From NCBI GenBank assembly GCA_017547345.1, contig JAFYPY010000046.1, forward strand, positions 1 through 6,892: a DNA stretch of 6,892 nucleotides. Reading direction: 5' to 3'. Positions 1-4,754 of this stretch are shown one piece after another. The position numbers and the translations under genes are program-made. Origin of the DNA: Bacillota bacterium (GTDB lineage Bacteria > Bacillota_A > Clostridia > Peptostreptococcales > Anaerovoracaceae). The notes beneath the pieces are model-generated. The model was not told the origin of the DNA and did not search any database. It saw only the letters and a list, made by a program, of their open reading frames with translations. Position 1 is the stretch's first letter, and each line of letters starts with the position of its first letter.

Positions 1-127
1 CATGGACGTACTTTACACTGAATACGGTGATCCTAAGTACAGAGCTCACACATTATTAAGAAAGATGGTAAGAGCTGGACAGTTAGGTAGAAAGACTGGC
101 GTTGGTTTCCACGACTACAGAAAGTAA
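1..127 (+). CDS. hbd: 3-hydroxybutyryl-CoA dehydrogenase, C-terminal fragment
   Basis: This is the 3' end of a gene whose start lies before the window. The frame beginning at base 2 gives 41 residues that include [19 protein letters not shown] and [14 protein letters not shown], ending at TAA 125-127. The MDVLY...GD.KYR.HTLL...V.AG.LGRK.G.GF.DY pattern is the C-terminus of the NAD(P)-dependent 3-hydroxyacyl-CoA dehydrogenase family, where it forms part of the helical dimerisation domain. The enzyme reduces acetoacetyl-CoA to 3-hydroxybutyryl-CoA in the cytoplasmic butyrate/butanol pathway. The catalytic and Rossmann parts are not visible, so activity cannot be judged. An intrinsic terminator follows after 24 nt, so this is the last gene of its operon and is transcriptionally separate from rho. 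Codons are fairly C/T-ending, as expected of a well-expressed fermentation gene. The family call is strong; the symbol rests on similarity of this tail to clostridial Hbd as I remember it. Confidence 0.85.
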   Translation, partial: MDVLYTEYGDPKYRAHTLLRKMVRAGQLGRKTGVGFHDYRK

Positions 128-151
128 TCTAATACATAAACAAGACTTATC

Positions 152-183
152 AAAGGCTACCGCGATTGCGGTGGCCTTTTTCA
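152..183 (+). terminator. Intrinsic terminator after hbd
   Basis: A 12-bp stem pairs AAAGGCTACCGC (152-163) with GCGGTGGCCTTT (168-179), with one T-G wobble and a 4-nt GATT loop. Its 3' arm runs into a T tract (177-181). This is a textbook Rho-independent terminator for the upstream hbd operon. An AT-only continuation, TCATTTA-TCT-TAAATGA (181-197), could form a second weak hairpin but adds no clear function. Confidence 0.93.
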
Positions 184-340
184 TTTATCTTAAATGATTA
201 TTAAAAAACTAATAGACGAAAAATATCACCCTAAAGAATAAACAAAAGTGCAAAAGGCCTCATGAAGTGCATACATATGCAAAAAACTCCTCAAAAAACA
301 AAATTTATGCAAGAATACGAAGAATTATTAGCGTTCACCC
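184..340. other. AT-rich intergenic stretch with TATGCA/TGCATA motifs
   Basis: No convincing protein gene lies between the hbd terminator and the promoter at 341. A perfect inverted repeat, TGCATA-CA-TATGCA, occupies 268-281. The hexamer TATGCA recurs at 306-311 and again at 347-352 inside the next promoter. The repeats could be sites for a DNA-binding regulator of the downstream transcript; this is inference from spacing and symmetry only. A 34-codon open frame (262-366) covers most of the stretch but has a poor ribosome binding site and no recognisable content. Confidence 0.4.
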
Positions 341-369
341 TTGACTTATGCATAAATATGCGATAACAT
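341..369 (+). promoter_or_regulatory. Sigma-A-type promoter of a short transcript upstream of rho
   Basis: The -35 box is TTGACT (341-346, 5 of 6 matches to TTGACA). It is followed by a 17-bp spacer and a -10 box TAACAT (364-369, 4 of 6). The predicted start is near 376. The spacer carries a perfect 10-bp palindrome, TTATGCATAA (346-355), well placed to act as an operator. A second perfect TATAAT at 397-402 has no good -35 partner and is the weaker alternative. Confidence 0.6.
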
Positions 370-375
370 AGGCTC

Positions 376-461
376 AAGTGGAAAAGTACCTTTTAATATA
401 ATTTAATCAGCGCACTCATGAAGACCCCTGTTGTTTTGAATTCATAACAAGAGGGGTTTTC
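376..461 (+). ncRNA. Candidate ~85-nt small RNA or attenuated rho leader
   Basis: The segment runs from the predicted start of the 341-369 promoter to the intrinsic terminator ending at 461. It contains a small 5' hairpin (AAAAG-TAC-CTTTT, 382-394), an AU-rich unpaired middle (395-410), and the terminator hairpin. The only open frame inside it, ATG at 418-420 followed by eight codons, lacks a ribosome binding site. Because rho has its own promoter at 493-521, this could be an independent small RNA. Alternatively it is the 5' part of a longer rho leader where most transcripts stop at 461. I do not recognise it as a known RNA class. The 5' end is predicted, not seen. Confidence 0.42.
424..461 (+). 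terminator. Intrinsic terminator between hbd and rho
   Basis: ACCCCTGTTGTT (424-435) pairs with AACAAGAGGGGT (446-457) with one G-G mismatch. The 10-nt loop is mostly the self-complementary TGAATTCA. The stem is followed by TTTTC (457-461). It points along the + strand only, because the opposite strand has no T run after the stem. No annotated gene precedes it after the hbd terminator, so it needs another transcript to stop; the candidate short RNA starting near 376 provides one. Confidence 0.8.
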
Positions 462-492
462 TGAATGTTGAAAATGATGAATCATACTGTCC

Positions 493-521
493 TTGATTTT
501 TTGTTCATCAAAGTATATCAT
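493..521 (+). promoter_or_regulatory. Promoter of the rho operon
   Basis: TTGATT (493-498) is separated by exactly 17 bp from TATCAT (516-521, 5 of 6 matches to TATAAT). The predicted start is about 527-530, which gives a leader of roughly 80 nt before the rho ATG. It lies after the terminator at 424-461, so rho can be transcribed independently of the upstream short transcript. Confidence 0.7.
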
Positions 522-573
522 AGAGCGTAGACGCATCTTATTTATAACAATTCTTAAAATTTCTTAGAAAGGC

Positions 574-596
574 GTGGAACCCAGGTTTTGTTCCAC
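574..596 (+). promoter_or_regulatory. Leader hairpin next to the rho ribosome binding site
   Basis: GTGGAAC (574-580) and GTTCCAC (590-596) form a perfect 7-bp stem with a 9-nt loop. The stem ends 2 nt before the Shine-Dalgarno AAAGG (599-603). It has no trailing T run, so it is not a terminator. Placed here it could affect ribosome access or mRNA stability for rho, a gene known to be autoregulated in other bacteria. Its function here is inferred from position only. Confidence 0.45.
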
Positions 597-610
597 ATAA
601 AGGTAAAATC

Positions 611-1846
611 ATGGACGAAAAGATTTTAGACTCTAAAAACTTGGCCGAAGATATGGCTGAAGAACAAGCAAATGAAACAGTAGTAGAATTGGCAGAAGAT
701 AAAAAAGAAGAAAAGAAAGAAGAAAGACCCGAAGTAGAAGGAATTTTAGAGATTCAAGAAGAAAACAACTTCGGATTTTTGAGATTCTCTAACTTTTTAA
801 CAAGCGAAAAAGATATTTATGTATCTCCTACTCAAATTAGAAGGTTCAATTTAAAGACAGGAGATAAGATTAGAGGAATTACAAGACTCCCTAAGGAAGG
901 CGAAAGATTCGGTGCATTGCTATATGTCTTAACCGTTAACGGGGACGAACCGGGAGCTGCAATCAGAAGACCTGACTTCGAGGATTTAACACCGGTTTTC
1001 CCTTATGAAAGACTTAGACTTGAAAACGGAAGCAAAGAATTAGCAATGAGGCTGATCGATTTAGTTGCTCCTATAGGTAAAGGCCAGAGAGGTCTTATCG
1101 TGGCACCGCCAAAAGCCGGCAAGACAGTACTATTAAAAAATGTAGCAAACGCTATTGAAACAAGTCACCCTGAAGTTGAGCTGATAGTTTTACTTGTAGA
1201 CGAAAGACCGGAAGAAGTAACGGATATGAAGAGATCCCTAAAAGGAGGGGAAGTTATATATTCGACTTTTGACGAACTTCCGGCTCACCATGTGAAGGTT
1301 GCTGAAATGGTGCTTGCAAGGGCACAGAGGTTGGTTGAACACGGCAAAGACGTGGTAATTTTATTAGACAGTATTACAAGACTTGCAAGAGCATATAATA
1401 TGGTAGTTCCTGCCTCAGGTAGAACTCTTTCTGGAGGACTTGATCCTGGAGCATTGCACAGACCTAAAAAGTTCTTTGGTGCGGCAAGAAAGATGGAAGA
1501 GGGAGGATCTATAACTATCTTAGCGACGGCCCTTGTAGAAACAGGAAGCCGTATGGATGATGTGATCTTCGAAGAGTTCAAGGGAACAGGCAATATGGAA
1601 CTTCATTTGGATAGAAAGCTTTCAGAAAAGAGAATTTTCCCTGCCCTTAACTTAAATAAGTCCGGAACTCGTAGAGAAGACTTGCTTATGGACCAAGAGG
1701 AATTGGAAGCTATTTGGTCAATGAGAAGAGCCATGTCTAATCAGAATCCTCAGGAAGTTACAGAAGAAATCATAGAGAATCTTGCACGCACGAAGAGTAA
1801 TAAGGACTTCGTACAGGTTATCAAAAAGGTTTTATTAGAAGACTAG
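611..1846 (+). CDS. rho: Transcription termination factor Rho
   Basis: Rho is a hexameric RNA-dependent ATPase and helicase that loads on untranslated RNA and releases it from RNA polymerase. The protein has 411 residues. Residues 1-40 are acidic and Lys/Glu-rich. A cold-shock-type RNA-binding domain follows at about 42-115 ([24 protein letters not shown]). The RecA-type ATPase core has Walker A APPKAGKT (165-172), catalytic Glu198 in VDERPEE, Walker B VVILLD (248-253), the Q loop near 269-278, the R loop around [10 protein letters not shown] (323-332) and arginine finger Arg354 in SGTRRED. All key residues are present, so it should be active. The usual N-terminal Rho_N helical bundle is not recognisable. 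No in-frame ATG, GTG or TTG lies between the stop at 545-547 and this ATG, and AAAGG at 599-603 is well spaced, so the start is firm. It heads an operon with the DUF1385 gene 16 nt downstream. Confidence 0.98.
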   Translation: MDEKILDSKNLAEDMAEEQANETVVELAEDKKEEKKEERPEVEGILEIQEENNFGFLRFSNFLTSEKDIYVSPTQIRRFNLKTGDKIRGITRLPKEGERFGALLYVLTVNGDEPGAAIRRPDFEDLTPVFPYERLRLENGSKELAMRLIDLVAPIGKGQRGLIVAPPKAGKTVLLKNVANAIETSHPEVELIVLLVDERPEEVTDMKRSLKGGEVIYSTFDELPAHHVKVAEMVLARAQRLVEHGKDVVILLDSITRLARAYNMVVPASGRTLSGGLDPGALHRPKKFFGAARKMEEGGSITILATALVETGSRMDDVIFEEFKGTGNMELHLDRKLSEKRIFPALNLNKSGTRREDLLMDQEELEAIWSMRRAMSNQNPQEVTEEIIENLARTKSNKDFVQVIKKVLLED

Positions 1847-1862
1847 AAACAAAGGGGATAAA

Positions 1863-2870
1863 ATGGATTCAAAGAAAATATTCTTAAAAGACGCCTGCCC
1901 AACATCAATTGGCGGTCAGGCTATAATGGAAGGCATCATGATGAGGGGGCCGAAGAAGACGGCTATTGCGGTACGCCTTCCTGATGGAAGTATTCATATG
2001 AAAACTCAACCAACGCCAAAGCCCAGCAAATGGAGTAAAATCCCGCTTATAAGAGGGGTTGTAAACTTCGTTGCTTCATTAGTACTAGGGACAAAGGTCT
2101 TGATGTACTCTGCGGATGTTTTGGAAGAGCATTATCCAGAAGAATACGAAAAAGATAAGTTTGATATATGGATTGAACAAAAGGTTGGCAAGGAAATGGC
2201 ATGGAAGATACTCATGTATCTTTCTGTGGTAATCGCCATTGTTTTATCCGTAGGCCTATTTATGCTTCTCCCTACGGTTGCTGTTGGGATTATTGGAAAG
2301 GTTACGGAGAACATAATCGTGCTAAACTTGGCAGAGGGCGCAGTTAGAATTGCTATCTTTATTGCCTATATAGCATTGATTTCTAAGATGGAAGACATAA
2401 AGACCGTGTTTAAGTACCACGGAGCTGAACATAAGACGATACACTGTTTTGAAAATGGGCTAGAGCTAACGCCGGCAAATGCGCAGCAGTTTTATACATT
2501 GCACCCTCGTTGTGGAACTAGCTTTATGATGTTTGTAATGGTCATAGCAGTCCTCACTCATGCGCTTATGGGATGGCCAAATGTTTGGGTAAGAATTATA
2601 TCTAGAATTCTTGTCTTGCCTATAATTGCGGGGGTTTCATATGAACTGCTCAAATGGGCAGGCAGAAGCGACAATTGGATTGTTAGAACATTAAGTATGC
2701 CGGGAATCTACTTGCAAAAGCTTACTACGGTAGAGCCCGAAGACCAACACCTAGAAGTTGCAATTGCTGCGATGAAAGCCGTATTGCGAGAAGATGAAGA
2801 ATCATACTTTGAGGGATTGGTGGATTTTGAGGGTAGACCCCTTGTAAATATTGAAGAAGAGGAAGTATAA
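1863..2870 (+). CDS. DUF1385 (YqhQ-like) membrane protein of unknown function
   Basis: The 335-residue protein matches the DUF1385 family (B. subtilis YqhQ), whose biochemical role I do not know to be established. Seen directly: the N-terminal signature GGQAIMEGIMMRGP (17-30), a basic stretch, an amphipathic/hydrophobic segment around 60-82, hydrophobic helices near 117-145 and 152-175, the soluble motif KYHGAEHKTIH (184-194), HPRCGTSF (214-221), two more membrane helices near 220-240 and 245-263, and the C-terminal LTTVEPEDQHLEVAI (287-301). The His, Cys and Glu residues between helices could bind a metal, and databases have labelled the family a putative metal-dependent enzyme; neither is proven. 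Shine-Dalgarno AAAGGGG (1851-1857) lies 5 nt before ATG. It sits 16 nt after rho and 1 nt before prmC, so all three are probably co-transcribed. Its linkage to rho and prmC recurs in Clostridia as I recall, which hints at a housekeeping role. No signal peptide is apparent. Confidence 0.9.
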   Translation: MDSKKIFLKDACPTSIGGQAIMEGIMMRGPKKTAIAVRLPDGSIHMKTQPTPKPSKWSKIPLIRGVVNFVASLVLGTKVLMYSADVLEEHYPEEYEKDKFDIWIEQKVGKEMAWKILMYLSVVIAIVLSVGLFMLLPTVAVGIIGKVTENIIVLNLAEGAVRIAIFIAYIALISKMEDIKTVFKYHGAEHKTIHCFENGLELTPANAQQFYTLHPRCGTSFMMFVMVIAVLTHALMGWPNVWVRIISRILVLPIIAGVSYELLKWAGRSDNWIVRTLSMPGIYLQKLTTVEPEDQHLEVAIAAMKAVLREDEESYFEGLVDFEGRPLVNIEEEEV

Positions 2871-2871
2871 A

Positions 2872-3777
2872 ATGAGTTTGCCACTTAAAGAATTAATAAA
2901 AATAGGAGAAAACCAGCTTAGGGAAGCGGGCATTGCAGATGCAGTAAGAGATGCAAGGGATTTGTATTGCTACTCGGATAAGTTAGATGCAGTGGGTCTT
3001 ATGATGCACTGGCAAGATATCCTTGCTGATAATGCTTGCGAGGCGTATTTCCAGCTTATTGAGCGCAGGGCAACAGGTGAACCGATACAGTATATCATTG
3101 GAACTCAGGAATTTATGGGATTTGAATTTAATGTAAATCCAAGCGTTTTGATTCCAAGACAAGACACAGAAACGATGGTTGAAGATGCCTTAGAGGTTCT
3201 GTCAAAGGGTACTTTGAGAGGCGAAGTTTACGTTGAAAAGCCGGCCTTTAAGGAGGTTCTTGATCTTTGCACCGGAAGTGGCGCTATTGGGGTTTCTATT
3301 GCTAAGTTAAAATCGGATGTGAAGGTTACTTGTTCCGATTTAAGTGGTGATGCCCTAGAAGTAGCCAAGGGAAATGCCCTAAAAAACGGACTAAAGTCCA
3401 TAAAGTTTGAACAAGGAGACTTGTTTGAGCCTTTCTGCGGCAGACTAGGTAAAAAGAAATTCGACTTTATAATTTCCAATCCGCCATACATACAGAAGGA
3501 TGTTATTTTGACACTTCAAACTGAAGTAAAGGATCATGAGCCAATGATGGCTCTTGATGGAGGAGAGGACGGACTGGACTTCTATAGAAGAATTGCAGAG
3601 GAAGCACCGAACCATCTAAAAAAGGGCGGCGTGCTGATGATGGAGATTGGGCACGACCAAGGAAACGCTGTGACAAAGCTTTTAGAAGAGACAGAACGCT
3701 TTGAAAAGGTAATTTGTCTAAAGGATTTAGCGCAAAAGGACAGAATCCTAGTGGGTCGTATAAAGAGCAAAAAATAA
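2872..3777 (+). CDS. prmC: Peptide chain release factor N5-glutamine methyltransferase
   Basis: PrmC (HemK) uses S-adenosylmethionine to methylate the glutamine of the GGQ motif in release factors RF1 and RF2, raising the rate of peptide release. With the ATG at 2872 the protein is 301 residues. An N-terminal helical domain (about 1-75) carries RRATGEPIQYIIGTQEF, the linker has VLIPRQDTE (92-100), the SAM-binding loop is DLCTGSGAIG (131-140) with acidic Asp156 after the next strand, and the catalytic NPPY is at 203-206. HEPMMALDGGEDGLDFYR (222-239) and DRILVG near the C-terminus are also typical. A longer frame opens with TTG at 2851, inside the DUF1385 gene. The ATG at 2872 is preferred because AGAGGAAG (2858-2865) is properly spaced before it and MSLPLKELI is a normal family start. 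The gap from the DUF1385 stop is 1 nt, implying translational coupling. Its substrate RF1 is encoded about 1 kb downstream. Confidence 0.96.
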   Translation: MSLPLKELIKIGENQLREAGIADAVRDARDLYCYSDKLDAVGLMMHWQDILADNACEAYFQLIERRATGEPIQYIIGTQEFMGFEFNVNPSVLIPRQDTETMVEDALEVLSKGTLRGEVYVEKPAFKEVLDLCTGSGAIGVSIAKLKSDVKVTCSDLSGDALEVAKGNALKNGLKSIKFEQGDLFEPFCGRLGKKKFDFIISNPPYIQKDVILTLQTEVKDHEPMMALDGGEDGLDFYRRIAEEAPNHLKKGGVLMMEIGHDQGNAVTKLLEETERFEKVICLKDLAQKDRILVGRIKSKK

Positions 3778-3789
3778 TTCAAAAAAGCC

Positions 3790-3820
3790 TTGATTTGCCC
3801 GCAACACTGTGATATAGTGT
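3790..3820 (+). promoter_or_regulatory. rpmE promoter with overlapping dyad
   Basis: TTGATT (3790-3795), a 17-bp spacer and TATAGT (3813-3818) with an upstream TG (3810-3811) make a good extended -10 promoter. The predicted start is near 3825. An inverted repeat ACACT-N7-AGTGT (3804-3820) covers the -10 box. It is flanked by a further pair, GCCC (3797-3800) and GGGC (3823-3826), at unequal distance. A repressor could bind there, but none is identified. No T tract follows, so this is not a terminator for prmC. Confidence 0.68.
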
Positions 3821-3824
3821 AGGG

Positions 3825-3879
3825 GCTGTAAAAGATACAGTAAGTATTTTATTATTAATTTAAGAAAGAGAGACGAAAC
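3825..3879 (+). promoter_or_regulatory. 5' leader of rpmE with small hairpin
   Basis: The predicted leader of about 55 nt begins with CTGTA-AAAGA-TACAG (3826-3840), a 5-bp stem with a 5-nt loop. An AU-rich spacer (3841-3860) and a weak purine-rich ribosome binding site, GAAAGAGAG (3864-3872), follow. Ribosomal protein genes are often feedback-controlled through such leaders, and L31 leader motifs have been reported in Bacillota. I cannot match this short hairpin to a named family by eye. Confidence 0.35.
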
Positions 3880-4077
3880 ATGAGAGAAGGAATCCATCCT
3901 GATTACAAGGAATGTAAAGTAACTTGCGCATGTGGTAACAGCTTTGTTACAAAGTCAACAAAAGAAGAAATGAGATTAGACGTATGCTCTGCATGCCACC
4001 CATTCTTCACAGGTCAGCAGAAGTTCATCAACAGAGGCGGCCGTGTTGAAAAGTTCAAATCCAAGTACAACATCTAA
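3880..4077 (+). CDS. rpmE: 50S ribosomal protein L31 (zinc-binding type)
   Basis: L31 sits at the bridge between the large and small ribosomal subunits. The 65-residue product starts MREGIHPDY and keeps the zinc-binding cysteines: Cys16 and Cys18 (CAC) with Cys36 and Cys39 (CSAC). The conserved [20 protein letters not shown] follows. This is therefore the C+ (RpmE) form and not the cysteine-free RpmE2/YtjA-type paralogue made under zinc limitation. Length is normal. The start ATG has only a weak GAAAGAGAG Shine-Dalgarno. Tandem stops TAATAA (4075-4080) end the gene, and a strong terminator follows at once. With its own promoter it can be expressed alone, but no terminator separates it from prmC, so read-through from the rho operon is also possible. 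In many Bacillota rpmE directly follows rho; here it lies after prmC. Confidence 0.98.
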   Translation: MREGIHPDYKECKVTCACGNSFVTKSTKEEMRLDVCSACHPFFTGQQKFINRGGRVEKFKSKYNI

Positions 4078-4089
4078 TAATCAGAAGAC

Positions 4090-4119
4090 AAACCGGAAGT
4101 TATCTTCCGGTTTTTTTAT
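4090..4119 (+). terminator. Intrinsic terminator after rpmE
   Basis: AAACCGGAAG (4090-4099) pairs perfectly with CTTCCGGTTT (4104-4113) around a TTAT loop, and seven consecutive T residues (4111-4117) follow. This strong terminator closes the rho-to-rpmE region 12 nt after the stop of rpmE. The T run sits where the -35 element of the next gene would be. Confidence 0.95.
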
Positions 4120-4142
4120 TGCTACTCAAGGGGTAATATAAT
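4115..4142 (+). promoter_or_regulatory. Probable promoter of the HD hydrolase operon
   Basis: A perfect TATAAT -10 box lies at 4137-4142, 34 nt before the preferred ATG at 4176. The best -35 candidate, TTTATT (4115-4120, 16-bp spacer), is poor and overlaps the T tract of the preceding terminator. The promoter is needed on logical grounds because a strong terminator lies just upstream. The -35 assignment is uncertain. Confidence 0.5.
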
Positions 4143-4164
4143 ATAGTGGTGATAGAAGGTAAAT

Positions 4165-4178
4165 GGAGGGTCGAAATG
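4165..4178 (+). promoter_or_regulatory. Ribosome binding site that fixes the HD hydrolase start
   Basis: GGAGGG (4165-4170) is a near-perfect anti-16S match, 5 nt before ATG 4176-4178. It is much better than anything upstream of GTG 4146, where transcription has probably only just begun. The first ten residues of the longer frame are therefore likely not translated. Confidence 0.85.
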
Positions 4179-4652
4179 AACAAGTTAATGATTTTGCAGG
4201 GAGCGCTTCTTGCAGAAATAGAAAAATATGCAAAGATACACGCTGAAAACGGCGTTGAACTAGATTATCCGATAGATTGGGAGAGAATTCACGTAATATC
4301 CTGCGCAAAACTTGGATATTTGATGGCAGAAGAAAGAGGGGTAGACCCAATCCTTGCAGCATCAGCATGCGCGGTACATGACTACGGAAGAATCATAACA
4401 GGTAAGCAGGCGAACCATGCAGAAATCGGTTATGAGCCAGCAATGGAGTTCTTAAATGGACTTGGACTGTTTTCTAAAGAAGAAGTCGAAGAAATTGGGC
4501 TTTCCGTGAAAAATCACAGCAACAAAAGTGAGATCGGTTCAGCTTTGGAAGAGATAGTGAAGGATGCAGATGTGCTTGACTTTCATCAGTATGGATATGA
4601 AATGCCTCGCCCTGAGCAACAGGCGAGGTTAAATAGAATGTTAAAGGGGTAA
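4176..4652 (+). CDS. HD-domain metal-dependent phosphohydrolase, substrate unknown
   Basis: The product is a small soluble protein of 158 residues, consisting essentially of one HD domain. Visible candidate metal ligands are His39 (ERIHVISCAK), His68-Asp69 (CAVHDYGRI), His81 (NHAEIGYE), His114 (VKNHSN) and Asp130/Asp132 (KDADVLD). The order H...HD...H...H...D resembles two-metal HD phosphohydrolases such as YqeK, but I cannot assign the substrate; nucleotides or nucleotide second messengers are the family's usual targets. No membrane segment or signal peptide is present. The frame extends up to GTG at 4146, but that codon overlaps the promoter and lacks a ribosome binding site. ATG 4176 has GGAGGG (4165-4170) 5 nt upstream and gives the natural family start. 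It probably heads an operon with prfA. In B. subtilis the place between rpmE and prfA holds tdk, a nucleoside kinase, so a nucleotide-related role is conceivable but unproven. Confidence 0.85.
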   Translation: MNKLMILQGALLAEIEKYAKIHAENGVELDYPIDWERIHVISCAKLGYLMAEERGVDPILAASACAVHDYGRIITGKQANHAEIGYEPAMEFLNGLGLFSKEEVEEIGLSVKNHSNKSEIGSALEEIVKDADVLDFHQYGYEMPRPEQQARLNRMLKG

Positions 4653-4667
4653 AGACGAGTTAATCCC

Positions 4668-4697
4668 TTGCAAAGACTGGCATTTTTGTGTTAAAAT
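4668..4697 (+). promoter_or_regulatory. Internal promoter for prfA
   Basis: TTGCAA (4668-4673), an 18-bp spacer and TAAAAT (4692-4697, 5 of 6) with TG at 4689-4690 form a plausible extended -10 promoter in the 102-nt gap before prfA. The predicted start is near 4704, giving a leader of about 50 nt. A 7-bp hairpin with a mismatch extension (4644-4669) overlaps the HD gene stop and the -35 box; it has no T run and is not a terminator. Confidence 0.6.
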
Positions 4698-4754
4698 ATT
4701 TAATTGGAAAAATAGTGCTTAGTTATAAAATTTCAAGTTTTAGAGGAGATTGAA

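Noticed and set aside
264..310. Minus-strand GAGGAG followed by an ATG 10 nt later and a 16-codon frame
   Set aside because: The frame is too short, the spacing is long, and no good minus-strand promoter is visible.
262..366. 34-codon open frame (ATG 262 to TAA 364-366) upstream of the short-RNA promoter
   Set aside because: Only a weak AAAAGG site 4 nt upstream, no promoter seen before it, no recognisable motif, and its 3' end overlaps the promoter at 341-369. Chance in AT-rich DNA is the simplest explanation.
418..447. Nine-residue leader peptide frame in the terminator region
   Set aside because: No Shine-Dalgarno, no run of regulatory codons and no clear competing antiterminator stem, so an attenuation leader peptide is not supported.
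1285..1593. Minus-strand open frame opposite rho
   Set aside because: It is antisense to the conserved ATPase core, has no ribosome binding site or family resemblance, and is a shadow of rho. The same applies to the other minus-strand frames opposite the DUF1385 gene, prmC, the HD gene, prfA and tsaC.
2851..2871. TTG start for prmC giving seven extra residues
   Set aside because: It lies inside the DUF1385 gene and its extra residues MKKRKYK are the frame-shifted reading of that gene's acidic tail. ATG 2872 has a proper AGAGGAAG site.
4146..4175. GTG start for the HD hydrolase giving ten extra residues
   Set aside because: It abuts the -10 box, has no ribosome binding site, and ATG 4176 with GGAGGG is far better.
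4644..4669. AAGGGGT / ATCCCTT hairpin at the end of the HD gene as a terminator
   Set aside because: The stem is short with a mismatch and is followed by GCAAAG rather than a T tract. It overlaps the prfA -35 box and is probably incidental.
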